From assembly GCA_014729945.1 (NCBI GenBank), contig WJJC01000041.1, positions 1 through 12,600 on the forward strand: a stretch of 12,600 nt of DNA, read 5' to 3'. Source of the DNA: Candidatus Bathyarchaeota archaeon. Its GTDB lineage: Archaea > Thermoproteota > Bathyarchaeia > TCS64. The position numbers and the translations under genes are program-made. The notes under the pieces were generated by a model, which worked only from the letters and a program-made list of their open reading frames with translations, ran no database searches and was not told where the DNA came from. This document shows, piece by piece, positions 7,151-12,600 of the stretch (position 1 is its first letter; each line of letters opens with the position of its first letter).

Positions 7151-7156
7151 AAAAAA
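7151..7156 (-). terminator. Oligo-T terminator after the sulfur-transporter pair
   Basis: A run of six T on minus begins two bases after the TAA stop at 7161-7159 and directly precedes the next gene's TATA. It separates the two transcription units. Confidence 0.42.
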
Positions 7157-7158
7157 GG

Positions 7159-7563
7159 TTAGGAGAAGTATTTTCCATAAATGTAGGCACCAAGGAACAT
7201 TCCAAATATTCCTATTAGTACGGGATAGTTTCCGATACCGAGACTGGATAAGGTTGATCCTGGGCACTGTCCTGAGAGTCCCCATCCGACCCCGAATATT
7301 GCTGCACCAATTAACGTGTTCTTGCTAAAGGTTCTCTCCCTTGGCTTGAATTCCCCGCCCAGTAAAGGTTCTCCCATCGCATTGGCTACGACGTTGATAG
7401 TGATAGCCGTTGTAATTGCGCCTCCAGCCATTAATACAAGTAACCCCAAATCATGTAGAGTTAAGAAATCAAGAACTACTTCTGGTTTCGCCATCTGTCC
7501 ATAAGCAAGTCCAAACCCGAAGATTAATCCACCAAGGAATAGGACAGGTATTTTCTTATTCAT
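7159..7563 (-). CDS. YeeE/YedE-family sulfur transporter, second half-protein
   Basis: A 134-residue membrane protein from ATG 7563-7561. Hydrophobic segments lie at about 6-22, 38-62, 84-96 and 113-130. Between the last two is the conserved loop GWGLSGQCPGS with C100. YeeE/YedE (TsuA-like) transporters take up thiosulfate or related reduced sulfur species and use conserved cysteines in such loops to pass the substrate. Usual single-chain members are about twice this length; here the fold is divided over two genes, as in the two-gene PmpA/PmpB arrangement. The ATG overlaps the upstream stop as ATGA. The frame is open further upstream to 7689, but that extension lies inside the first gene and is rejected. 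The substrate is inferred from family, not shown. Confidence 0.88.
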   Translation of the reverse strand: MNKKIPVLFLGGLIFGFGLAYGQMAKPEVVLDFLTLHDLGLLVLMAGGAITTAITINVVANAMGEPLLGGEFKPRERTFSKNTLIGAAIFGVGWGLSGQCPGSTLSSLGIGNYPVLIGIFGMFLGAYIYGKYFS

Positions 7564-8024
7564 GGTACAACCCCCATAAGCTCCACTATTTTTGCCACTA
7601 TTATCCCTACTCCGATAAATGTGATAACCGCATACAATGAGGTGGTGGAGAGAGACGCTAACCCGCTTATACCGTGACCTGATGTACATCCACTTGACAT
7701 TCTAACCCCGAAACCCACTAGGATTCCTCCGATTAGTAGTCTCCACAACTGGACGTCTGTCATCCAGAATCCTTGGTTACTAAGTGTCATCGTATAAACC
7801 AGTGCTCCTAGTACTACACCGACTGCGAAAGCTATCCTCCACTCCCTCTGCTCCAAGTAGTTTTTCTGGTTAAAGTATGGGATCTTTGGGAATAGATAAG
7901 ATAGTGTGGTTGCGAAGAAGGTGCTCTGGGTTGCGTGTATACCTAACAATATGTATACAAGTGATGTTGATAGTCCGATTATTATGCCTCCTATTAAATA
8001 AGAGTTAATTCCATTTGGAAACAT
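7560..8024 (-). CDS. YeeE/YedE-family sulfur transporter, first half-protein
   Basis: A 154-residue membrane protein starting MFPNGINSYLIGG. Hydrophobic segments lie at about 8-28, 64-80, 95-108 and 127-147. The family loop GVRMSSGCTSGHGISGLAS holds C113, with the S-G-C-T-S-G-H-G core typical of YeeE/YedE proteins. It pairs with the downstream half through an ATGA overlap, and the two probably assemble into one transporter for thiosulfate or another reduced sulfur compound at the cytoplasmic membrane. The start ATG 8024-8022 is supported by the TATA centred about 26 bases upstream (8046-8053). The TauE/SafE-family gene at 11754 is a second possible sulfur-anion carrier in this window. Confidence 0.9.
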   Translation of the reverse strand: MFPNGINSYLIGGIIIGLSTSLVYILLGIHATQSTFFATTLSYLFPKIPYFNQKNYLEQREWRIAFAVGVVLGALVYTMTLSNQGFWMTDVQLWRLLIGGILVGFGVRMSSGCTSGHGISGLASLSTTSLYAVITFIGVGIIVAKIVELMGVVP

Positions 8025-8045
8025 ACTTATGAATTTAAAGAGCCC

Positions 8046-8053
8046 TTTTTATA
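8046..8053. promoter_or_regulatory. TATA element between the YeeE pair and the zinc-finger gene, possibly bidirectional
   Basis: TTTTTATA on plus, TATAAAAA on minus (in the context GGTATAAAAAGGG). Its centre (8049-8050) is about 26 bases from ATG 8024 on minus and 26-27 bases from ATG 8076 on plus. Use for the minus gene is well supported. Use for plus depends on whether the zinc-finger gene starts at 8076 or 8130. Confidence 0.58.
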
Positions 8054-8098
8054 CCTTAATTTATTATCAGAGAAAATGACAATTGAGGGGACTAATCG

Positions 8099-8108
8099 GT
8101 TTAAATTA
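8099..8108 (+). promoter_or_regulatory. TATA box for the zinc-finger gene
   Basis: GTTTAAATTA centred near 8104, exactly 26 bases before ATG 8130. It supports a short protein starting MVTKKADKW. Confidence 0.45.
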
Positions 8109-8129
8109 TGCCCAAACATATTAATGAAC

Positions 8130-8351
8130 ATGGTAACTAAGAAAGCCGACAAATGGCAAGCCGAGTGCTCTCAATGCGGATGGACGGGTCAGGCAGATAC
8201 AAAAAAAGAGGCACGAGAGCTATTGCGTAAACATCTTGACATTCATCGAACACCAAAACCCGTAGAAGAGCCAGGGAAATCAGAAGATGTTAGTAGTCCA
8301 CCCGGATCATGGCCAGATCTGGATAGACCCGGTAAAGATCCTCAACAATAA
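8130..8351 (+). CDS. Small C2H2-like zinc-finger protein
   Basis: A 73-residue protein starting MVTKKADKWQAECSQCGWTG. C13-x2-C16, an 18-residue spacer containing a helix (KKEARELLRK), and H35-x3-H39 give a C2H2-type zinc finger with a long linker between the pairs. The tail after residue 40 is proline-rich, acidic and probably disordered. Small archaeal proteins of this sort are usually presumed DNA-, RNA- or protein-binding; no target is visible. The frame is open to ATG 8076, which would add 18 residues of no clear character (including one more cysteine). I prefer 8130 because a TATA lies 26 bases before it, but 8076 also has a TATA at the right distance. It is divergent from the YeeE pair. 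Confidence 0.72.
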   Translation: MVTKKADKWQAECSQCGWTGQADTKKEARELLRKHLDIHRTPKPVEEPGKSEDVSSPPGSWPDLDRPGKDPQQ

Positions 8352-8468
8352 CCTATTTCCTATCCATAGATTCTACAATTTTATCCCATGCTTTCCACAT
8401 CTAATCTTGGATCAATGTGAGGGTAACTCAGCGTCATGTCTGTGTTCTCGCTTTTCTCTTATCTTTCA

Positions 8469-9077
8469 TCACTTGAATTCAATCATAACATCATCAATTA
8501 AGTAGATCATCTCAGTCTCCCAGCGAACAGAAATTCCGCATGCAACCCATGCGGATCCATCTGAATCCGTTGAAAACACGACGCTTTGACTATAAGTCTT
8601 CCACCCTTCCACTTGGTTTACTGCTCCTAGCTGTGCTAGATCTATCTCTGCTTCTGGGTCTTGAGGACCTACATAGCCAACTACCTCTGCAAGCTGGTTA
8701 AAACTCTCGGACTCGCTGTATAATTCAAAGCTTATTGTTCCATTGTACTCTGTGTTGGGCTTTAACTCTATTTCCTGTTCAAGCCATATGGTTCCATCAT
8801 CTTGTGATCCATCAATATAAAATCTAGCTACTCCATCGGTTGGATCAGTCATGTCTTCGGCATGTGTGATATTCCATGCAACCTTGTTACCCGGGTTATT
8901 TGGATCCATTGGAACGTCAGCTTCTTTACTCCAATCCTCCAATCCATAATCAAACCCATGGGGCAACTGGATTGGCTTTTTTTCATTTTCTTGTGGGGTC
9001 AAGTATATGAAAACCCCTGCTCCAATGATTACAACAAGTATTAAAGCTAATATTATCCGATTCCTATTCTGGTTCAT
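8469..9077 (-). CDS. Membrane-anchored extracellular beta-rich protein, function unknown
   Basis: A 202-residue protein. Residues 1-7 are polar and basic (MNQNRNR), and 8-26 form one hydrophobic helix (IILALILVVIIGAGVFIYL) that works as a signal anchor. The rest is acidic, outside-facing and rich in aromatic, Asp, Gly and Thr residues, ending in a strand-like YLIDDVMIEFK. Repeated strand-turn patterns (WLEQEIELKPNTEYNGTISF, GWKTYSQSVVFSTD, YLIDDVMIEF) resemble the jelly-roll carbohydrate-binding modules of cell-surface enzymes, where a late 'IDDV' strand is frequent. N-x-T/S sequons are present (NIT, NGT). No catalytic domain is attached, so it may be a surface adhesin, an S-layer-associated protein or a binding protein. 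It has its own TATA at 9102-9111. Confidence 0.75.
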   Translation of the reverse strand: MNQNRNRIILALILVVIIGAGVFIYLTPQENEKKPIQLPHGFDYGLEDWSKEADVPMDPNNPGNKVAWNITHAEDMTDPTDGVARFYIDGSQDDGTIWLEQEIELKPNTEYNGTISFELYSESESFNQLAEVVGYVGPQDPEAEIDLAQLGAVNQVEGWKTYSQSVVFSTDSDGSAWVACGISVRWETEMIYLIDDVMIEFK

Positions 9078-9101
9078 TTCAATTAATGCAAGATAATAAT
9101 G

Positions 9102-9111
9102 TTTTAAAAAT
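9102..9111 (-). promoter_or_regulatory. TATA box of the anchored surface protein
   Basis: ATTTTTAAAA on the minus strand, centred about 29 bases before ATG 9077. It lies directly after the T-tract that follows the TFB stop, so this gene need not depend on TFB transcription. Confidence 0.5.
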
Positions 9112-9113
9112 AG

Positions 9114-9119
9114 AAAAAA
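9114..9119 (-). terminator. Oligo-T terminator after the TFB gene
   Basis: Six T on minus immediately follow the TFB stop codon. This is the same stop, T-run, next-TATA layout seen at 7138-7161. Confidence 0.42.
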
Positions 9120-10058
9120 TTAGAGGAATGGCTGATATTCCTTGAATCTTTTCCTCATTGTTACCTCAGAGGTATCAGCTTCCCTAGCTACTTCAGATTG
9201 GGTTACCTTTACTCCTTTTTCCTGACAAGCCAAATATAGTACTGCAGCTGCTACTCCACGCGGATTTTTTCCAACTACTAGCCTTCTATTTCTTGCTTCT
9301 TTCAGTATTCGCATTGAGTGTTCTTCCACTTGTCCATTTAGATTAAGTTTCGAGGATAGACTGGATATGAACTTGGTTGGCCTATCTACTGGTGGCTTAA
9401 AGTTTAGCTCCTTCACAAGTAACCTGTAATGGTATTTGATATCATGTTCTGATTGACATGAGGCCTCAGCTATATCACTGATGGAGCGTGGGATCTTTTC
9501 TTTTCTGCATGCTGCGTATATGGCTGCTGATACAAATCCGTCTATGGATCTTCCTCTTACTAGGTCTTCTTTGAGTATCTTCCTATAGATGTGAGCAGCT
9601 TTTTCATGTATATGATCTGGAATATGGAGCTCATTCGCTATCCTGCTCATTTCTGATAATGCAATCTTCAGGTTTCGTTGCCAGGACTCGTTTACTTTTG
9701 CTCTCTGATCCTGTTTTTTTAGCCTTGTCATCATGTTCCTAGTCTCAGGGTCCAGTTTCTTTCCTTTTGAGTCGTATCCACTGTTAAATGTAGTAGAGAG
9801 TCCCTTATCGTATATCTTGTTTGATAATGCATAACCGTTTCTGCTTCTATTCTGTCTTTCTTGTAGACTGTAGGCTCTCCAATCTTGTTGGAGACTATAT
9901 TTTTTTTCTTGTACTACTAGGCCGCATTTGGCGCAGATTATCTCACCCGTTTTTATGTCTTCTATTAATGAGTTTGATTGACATGCGGGGCATGTTGATA
10001 TTTGTTCAGACTCGGATTCAGAGGTTGGGATATTTTTCTGCGTCATCATATTCATCAT
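9120..10058 (-). CDS. tfb: Transcription initiation factor B (TFB, archaeal TFIIB)
   Basis: A 312-residue general transcription factor that bridges TBP on the TATA box to RNA polymerase and sets promoter polarity through the B-recognition element. The N-terminal zinc ribbon has C23-x2-C26 and C42-x2-C45 (CPAC...CAKC). The B-reader/linker follows (DWRAYSLQERQNRSRNG, then YDKGLSTTF). Two cyclin-fold repeats span about 125-215 and 220-312. The last repeat holds the recognition helix region VTQSEVAREADTSEVTMRKR. The linker has YDKGL where HDKGL is usual, a small change. Archaea often carry several TFBs; this could be the main one or a specialised paralogue. The start is uncertain: ATGs at 10058, 10055, 10049 and 10046 cluster, and the frame is open to 10148, which would add 30 A/T-encoded residues unlike TFB. 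The TATA near 10112 favours the cluster. Confidence 0.93.
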   Translation of the reverse strand: MMNMMTQKNIPTSESESEQISTCPACQSNSLIEDIKTGEIICAKCGLVVQEKKYSLQQDWRAYSLQERQNRSRNGYALSNKIYDKGLSTTFNSGYDSKGKKLDPETRNMMTRLKKQDQRAKVNESWQRNLKIALSEMSRIANELHIPDHIHEKAAHIYRKILKEDLVRGRSIDGFVSAAIYAACRKEKIPRSISDIAEASCQSEHDIKYHYRLLVKELNFKPPVDRPTKFISSLSSKLNLNGQVEEHSMRILKEARNRRLVVGKNPRGVAAAVLYLACQEKGVKVTQSEVAREADTSEVTMRKRFKEYQPFL

Positions 10059-10106
10059 TTTATTAATTACGTCCTGTCTTTTCTTATTACATACTAATAT
10101 CACTAC

Positions 10107-10116
10107 ATTAATATAT
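10107..10116 (-). promoter_or_regulatory. Candidate TATA box of the TFB gene
   Basis: ATATATTAAT on the minus strand, centred near 10112. Initiation about 26 bases on (near 10086) would give a leader of roughly 28 bases containing AGGA before ATG 10058. Other A/T-rich elements farther upstream could also serve. Confidence 0.4.
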
Positions 10117-10218
10117 TCTATGTTTAGCATGCATTTTAATAAATTCATATGTAATAACCATTATTAACTTGTTTTTATTTCAATATGGATGAATAAAATA
10201 CAATCATTTGCAATCAAA

Positions 10219-10248
10219 ACTAATATATCCTAAACAATTGTATATTAA
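10219..10248 (+). promoter_or_regulatory. Two candidate TATA boxes of the RHH gene
   Basis: TAATATAT (around 10221-10228) would start transcription near 10250, leaving the ribosome-binding site in the message. TTGTATATTAAC (10238-10248) would place the start on ATG 10268 itself. The strong ribosome-binding site favours the first. Confidence 0.42.
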
Positions 10249-10256
10249 CTGGATTG

Positions 10257-10261
10257 GGTGA
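10257..10261 (+). promoter_or_regulatory. Strong ribosome-binding site of the RHH gene
   Basis: GGTGA, complementary to the usual 16S rRNA 3' end, lies six bases before ATG 10268. It is one of few clear Shine-Dalgarno sites in a window of mostly leaderless-looking starts. Confidence 0.6.
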
Positions 10262-10267
10262 AGGGCT

Positions 10268-10810
10268 ATGGATGATGAACCAATTACCAGAACCTTCAGA
10301 ATCGAAAAAGACTACGATTCAGCTCTGCGAGAGGAAGCAGAGGAACGAGGTACAAGTGTCAATAGTCTGGCAAACCAGATTCTAAAAAAATATACTGAAT
10401 CAGAACGATATCTGAGAAGAGGACAATCAATAACCCTGTCACCTAGAACACTTGAGGCACTAATAATTAATTTAGAAGACGATGAAATCAAGGCTGCTGG
10501 TATCAAATCGGGTACTTTTGTTCCAAAAGATTGGTTGCTCATGAGAGGTATGACCATTAACCGTGAATCTGTTACCTGGTTTATCACCGATGTCCTTGGT
10601 GGATATAATGACTGGTTTACATGTGATCTTCATGAACGAAATGATCACACTTTATATCATCTGAGACATGTCTATAATAAGAAATGGAGTATTTTCCTAG
10701 AGAATTATCTTGAAGCATTATTCAATGAATTACTGTGTTTGGATGATCTAGAATGTGAGACAACTGATACTACTGTCAGTTTTAGAGTTCCCACGAAAAA
10801 CATTAACTAA
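10268..10810 (+). CDS. Ribbon-helix-helix regulator with an unrecognised C-terminal domain
   Basis: A 180-residue protein. Residues 6-45 are an Arc/MetJ-type ribbon-helix-helix: strand ITRTFRIEKDY, helix 1 around SALREEAEERG, a turn, and helix 2 TSVNSLANQILKKYTE. Such domains dimerise and place the paired strands in the DNA major groove. Residues about 55-175 form a separate alpha/beta domain with a conserved look: TLEALI near 61, GTFVPKDWLLMRG at 82-94, WFITDVLGGYNDWF near 104-117, then H122, H127, H131 and H134 followed by NKKWSIFLENYLEALFNELL, and a final strand TVSFRVP. The histidine and aromatic cluster before a long helix could bind a ligand, haem or metal, making this a one-component sensor; that is inference. 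It is divergent from tfb across about 209 bases. Confidence 0.8.
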   Translation: MDDEPITRTFRIEKDYDSALREEAEERGTSVNSLANQILKKYTESERYLRRGQSITLSPRTLEALIINLEDDEIKAAGIKSGTFVPKDWLLMRGMTINRESVTWFITDVLGGYNDWFTCDLHERNDHTLYHLRHVYNKKWSIFLENYLEALFNELLCLDDLECETTDTTVSFRVPTKNIN

Positions 10811-10812
10811 TC

Positions 10813-10821
10813 TATTTAAAT
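10813..10821 (+). promoter_or_regulatory. TATA box of the mscS gene
   Basis: TATTTAAAT centred at 10817, 26 bases before ATG 10843. This predicts a leaderless message. Confidence 0.6.
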
Positions 10822-10842
10822 CATTTCTCTAATCACTACTAA

Positions 10843-11715
10843 ATGTATAAATCAGATACTATTCAACAAGGCATAAATCAAACTATCTTGTATGATGAAA
10901 TATTAAACACCATCTCAAACATAGATCTCATTAATCTGATTATAATCTCCGGACAAATACTTGTGATAGGAGCAGCATTCCTTCTACTAACTAATGCTAT
11001 TAATTCACTTATAGATAAAGTTCAAGAACGAAGAGAGATTGAGCAAAGAGTAACAAGACAAATCAAATTATTTTCCAAATATGTTATGGGCACAATTGGG
11101 TTGTTAACTATCCTTGGTATCTTGGGTATTAATCTAACATTAATAGCCACAAGCCTAGGGATAGCTGGTATAGCTGTTGGTTTTGCCGCCCGTGATCTCT
11201 TGTCTAACTTATTGAGTGGTGTATTTATCTTATTTGATAGAACCTATCAGGTGAACGATGCTGTATTGATCCATAATACATATGGTATTGTCCGATTGAT
11301 TACCCTAAGAAACACAGAGATAAAAACATTTGAGGGAAACATAGTTGTAATCCCAAACTCCAAAGTAGTTGATGACAAAATCATAAACATGACCTCTGGT
11401 TCCAGTTTAATGCTTTCCTCAATATCTGTGAGAGTAAGTTTCGATGAAGACTATAAACAAATAAAAGAAATAATGAGAAACGTAGCAGAGAACCACGATG
11501 ATGTTATGGTTAACGAGTTTAATCCACTCAAGTTCAGAGTTGAAGAGCTTGAGGAAAGACTTCAAGGAGTGGAGATAGAGATGTATTTCACCGTCCAAGC
11601 AATAAACGAACCCTGGATCAAGGGAGATATTTTTGAAAAAGTTATCTCCAGTCTGATGGAGAACGAGGTAAAGTTCCATCGCCAAGCTCCAAACAATGAG
11701 CCTTCTTATGGATAA
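10843..11715 (+). CDS. mscS: Small-conductance mechanosensitive channel, MscS family
   Basis: A 290-residue membrane channel, close to the classic MscS length. Membrane helices lie at about 28-52 and 76-96, and the pore-lining helix runs from about 100 to 128 (TSLGIAGIAVGFAARDLLSN), with the small-residue A/G packing of MscS TM3 and the family RDLLSN...G sequence. The cytoplasmic beta domain follows, with FDRTYQVNDAV, LRNTEIKTFEGN and the signature IPNSKV (170-175). The alpha/beta carboxy domain ends in a short polar tail. The channel opens under membrane tension and releases solutes on osmotic downshock; the protein is a heptamer in characterised members. It has its own promoter and is followed after 38 bases by the TauE/SafE gene. 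Confidence 0.95.
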   Translation: MYKSDTIQQGINQTILYDEILNTISNIDLINLIIISGQILVIGAAFLLLTNAINSLIDKVQERREIEQRVTRQIKLFSKYVMGTIGLLTILGILGINLTLIATSLGIAGIAVGFAARDLLSNLLSGVFILFDRTYQVNDAVLIHNTYGIVRLITLRNTEIKTFEGNIVVIPNSKVVDDKIINMTSGSSLMLSSISVRVSFDEDYKQIKEIMRNVAENHDDVMVNEFNPLKFRVEELEERLQGVEIEMYFTVQAINEPWIKGDIFEKVISSLMENEVKFHRQAPNNEPSYG

Positions 11716-11725
11716 ATCTCTCTTC

Positions 11726-11735
11726 ATTTATTAAC
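11726..11735 (+). promoter_or_regulatory. TATA box of the TauE/SafE gene
   Basis: ATTTATTAAC centred near 11730, 24-26 bases before TTG 11754. It supports a leaderless TTG start. Confidence 0.52.
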
Positions 11736-11753
11736 TACAATTCAGATAATGTT

Positions 11754-12542
11754 TTGATCTATTTGGATCCCTTTACTAGAGATATTATAGTCATAGTCGT
11801 ATCCTTTACCTTAGGTTTAATTGATCTGAGCGTTGGAATGGGTTTTGGCTTCACGGTGACTCCTGTATTAATCCTACTTGGATATTCAGTAACCGAGACG
11901 CTTCCAGCTGTACTCGCTGCTTCGTTTGTAGGAGGTGTAATAAGCAGTATCAGTCACCAGAGACTAGGAAATGTAGATTTTGACCTCAAATCCAGGGCTT
12001 TGAAGATGGCTATCATCATGGGAGGAATAGGTGCTCTGGGGATGTCTGTGGGTGTATATTTTAGTTTTAACATACCAGAAGAATATACCCAGACCTATAT
12101 CGGCTTAATTACGCTGCTCTCTGGGATATTCATACAGTATAAAACGAGGTTAACCTTCAAATTCACCTGGCTTCGAATAAGCATAATGGGTTTAATCGGT
12201 GCAATAAATAAGGGATTAACCGGAGGAGGTTATGGCCCAGTGATAACATCTGGGGGAATCTTATCTGGTACAGATGAGAAAGCAGCCGTTGCCATACAAT
12301 CTCTCTCCGAGTCCTTTGTAAGCATGGTAGGCGTTTTCTATTATTTCTTCTCAGGTGACTGTATCTGCTGGAGTCTAACAAGAAACACGGTTTTTGGTGT
12401 AATATTAGCGGCTCCCGTGGCAGCAACAATATTGAAAAAAATCGATCAAGATGATATTAAAATAGTAATTACAATAACCTCCTTTGTAATGGGGTTAGCG
12501 ATTATAATGAAGACCTGGGATCTCTTTATTTTCTCTGGGTAA
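11754..12542 (+). CDS. TauE/SafE-family (DUF81) membrane permease
   Basis: A 262-residue protein with about eight hydrophobic segments (roughly 10-42, 50-66, 84-104, 114-128, 138-152, 161-198, 210-227 and 236-258). It shows the two-fold family pattern: the first half has GLIDLSVGMGFGFTVTP and LPAVLAASFVGG. The second half has GLIGAINKGLTGGGYGP (147-162) with the K-x-L-T-G-G-G-Y-G-P motif, then GGILSG and KAAVAIQSLSES. Family members export or import sulfite, sulfoacetate and related organosulfur anions, though many are uncharacterised. There is no in-frame ATG at the start: TTG 11754 is chosen from the TATA at 11726-11735, and TTG 11763 is an alternative. Its presence with the YeeE pair suggests attention to sulfur anions. 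The 3' end overlaps a possible convergent frame at 12526. Confidence 0.9.
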   Translation: MIYLDPFTRDIIVIVVSFTLGLIDLSVGMGFGFTVTPVLILLGYSVTETLPAVLAASFVGGVISSISHQRLGNVDFDLKSRALKMAIIMGGIGALGMSVGVYFSFNIPEEYTQTYIGLITLLSGIFIQYKTRLTFKFTWLRISIMGLIGAINKGLTGGGYGPVITSGGILSGTDEKAAVAIQSLSESFVSMVGVFYYFFSGDCICWSLTRNTVFGVILAAPVAATILKKIDQDDIKIVITITSFVMGLAIIMKTWDLFIFSG

Positions 12543-12600
12543 GAGATGATAGGGCAACCAATAAGAACGCTAATCCAGTTAAGGTCTCATTACTTGTCAA
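12526..12600 (-). CDS. Possible C-terminus of a membrane protein, runs off the right edge
   Basis: A minus-strand frame is open from the edge to TAA 12528-12526 and encodes LTSNETLTGLAFLLVALSSL followed by TQRK. It is a hydrophobic stretch with a short basic tail, as at the end of a polytopic membrane protein. It would converge on the TauE/SafE gene with a 17-base overlap. Only 24 codons are visible, and a plus-strand frame from ATG 12546 is also open to the edge, so the identity and even the strand are unsure. Confidence 0.28.
   Translation of the reverse strand: MTSNETLTGLAFLLVALSSLTQRK

Noticed and set aside
7560..7563. The split YeeE genes as a frameshifted single gene
   Set aside because: Both halves have complete ends, the overlap is a standard ATGA coupling, and two-gene YeeE/YedE systems are known.
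7159..7689. Longer frame giving a 176-residue second YeeE half
   Set aside because: The extra 42 residues lie inside the first half-gene, are not membrane-like, and the ATGA overlap at 7563 gives a natural start.
8352..8468. Possible gene or RNA in the gap between the zinc-finger and surface-protein genes
   Set aside because: About 117 bases with no convincing frame, stem-loop, tRNA features or T-tract. I see nothing in it.
10059..10148. N-terminal extension of TFB to ATG 10148
   Set aside because: It adds residues encoded by A/T-rich, promoter-like sequence with no TFB similarity ahead of the zinc ribbon. It is kept only as an alternative start.
10312..10587. 91-codon antisense frame inside the RHH gene
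   Set aside because: It is fully contained in a strongly supported gene and shows no motif, promoter or ribosome-binding site.
1..12600. CRISPR arrays, insertion sequences, integrase sites, tRNA or rRNA genes
   Set aside because: No regularly spaced repeats, transposase-like proteins, terminal repeats or tRNA-like cloverleaf sequence were found by eye. Gene-free gaps are all short.

Overview
The window looks archaeal. It encodes a complete transcription factor B (zinc ribbon, B-reader/linker and two cyclin repeats). Almost every gene has an A/T-rich TATA element whose centre lies about 25-29 bp before the start codon, which is the layout of leaderless archaeal transcripts. The cytosolic histidine kinase with an N-terminal receiver and the zinc-ribbon response regulator are also archaeal types. 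Base composition is moderate, with A/T-rich intergenic gaps. The regulator's cysteine-rich output domain recalls the TackOD1-type output domains I associate with Thaumarchaeota and other TACK archaea, so a TACK lineage is my guess. The sequence alone does not fix the phylum.

Layout. Positions 1-418 (minus strand) hold a small GatC/AtzG-like subunit and the N-terminus of an amidase, overlapping by ATGA. Positions 514-3613 (plus) hold two signalling genes: a soluble REC-GAF-PAS-HisKA-HATPase hybrid kinase and a REC plus eight-cysteine zinc-ribbon regulator. Positions 3610-6358 hold a copper module: a CopZ-like chaperone (minus) divergent from a CopA Cu(I) P1B-ATPase (plus). A 23-bp near-perfect palindrome between them carries both TATA boxes. 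Positions 6380-6708 (minus) hold two very small ATGA-coupled genes of unknown function, only one of which is long enough to be obvious. Positions 6852-7118 (minus) encode a lysine-rich coiled-coil protein. Positions 7159-8024 (minus) encode two half-size YeeE/YedE sulfur transporters, also ATGA-coupled. A small C2H2-like zinc-finger gene (plus) diverges from them. Positions 8469-10058 (minus) hold a membrane-anchored surface protein and TFB. Positions 10268-12542 (plus) hold a ribbon-helix-helix regulator with an unrecognised C-terminal domain, an MscS channel and a TauE/SafE-family permease. The right edge is open on both strands.

How it fits together. Much of the window concerns the cell boundary and signal response: copper binding and export, sulfur-anion transport (YeeE pair and TauE/SafE), osmotic release (MscS), and regulators that could sense and respond (hybrid kinase, zinc-ribbon regulator, RHH protein, TFB). 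Apart from the ATGA-coupled pairs, most genes seem to have their own promoter, so this is a mosaic of short transcription units and not one large operon. I found no insertion sequence, CRISPR array, tRNA, rRNA or integrase. No gene-free stretch exceeds about 210 bases. I see no clear-cut new defence or mobile system. The best candidates for something undescribed are the copZ-copA palindrome, the tiny coupled gene pair at 6380-6708, and the RHH protein's C-terminal domain.
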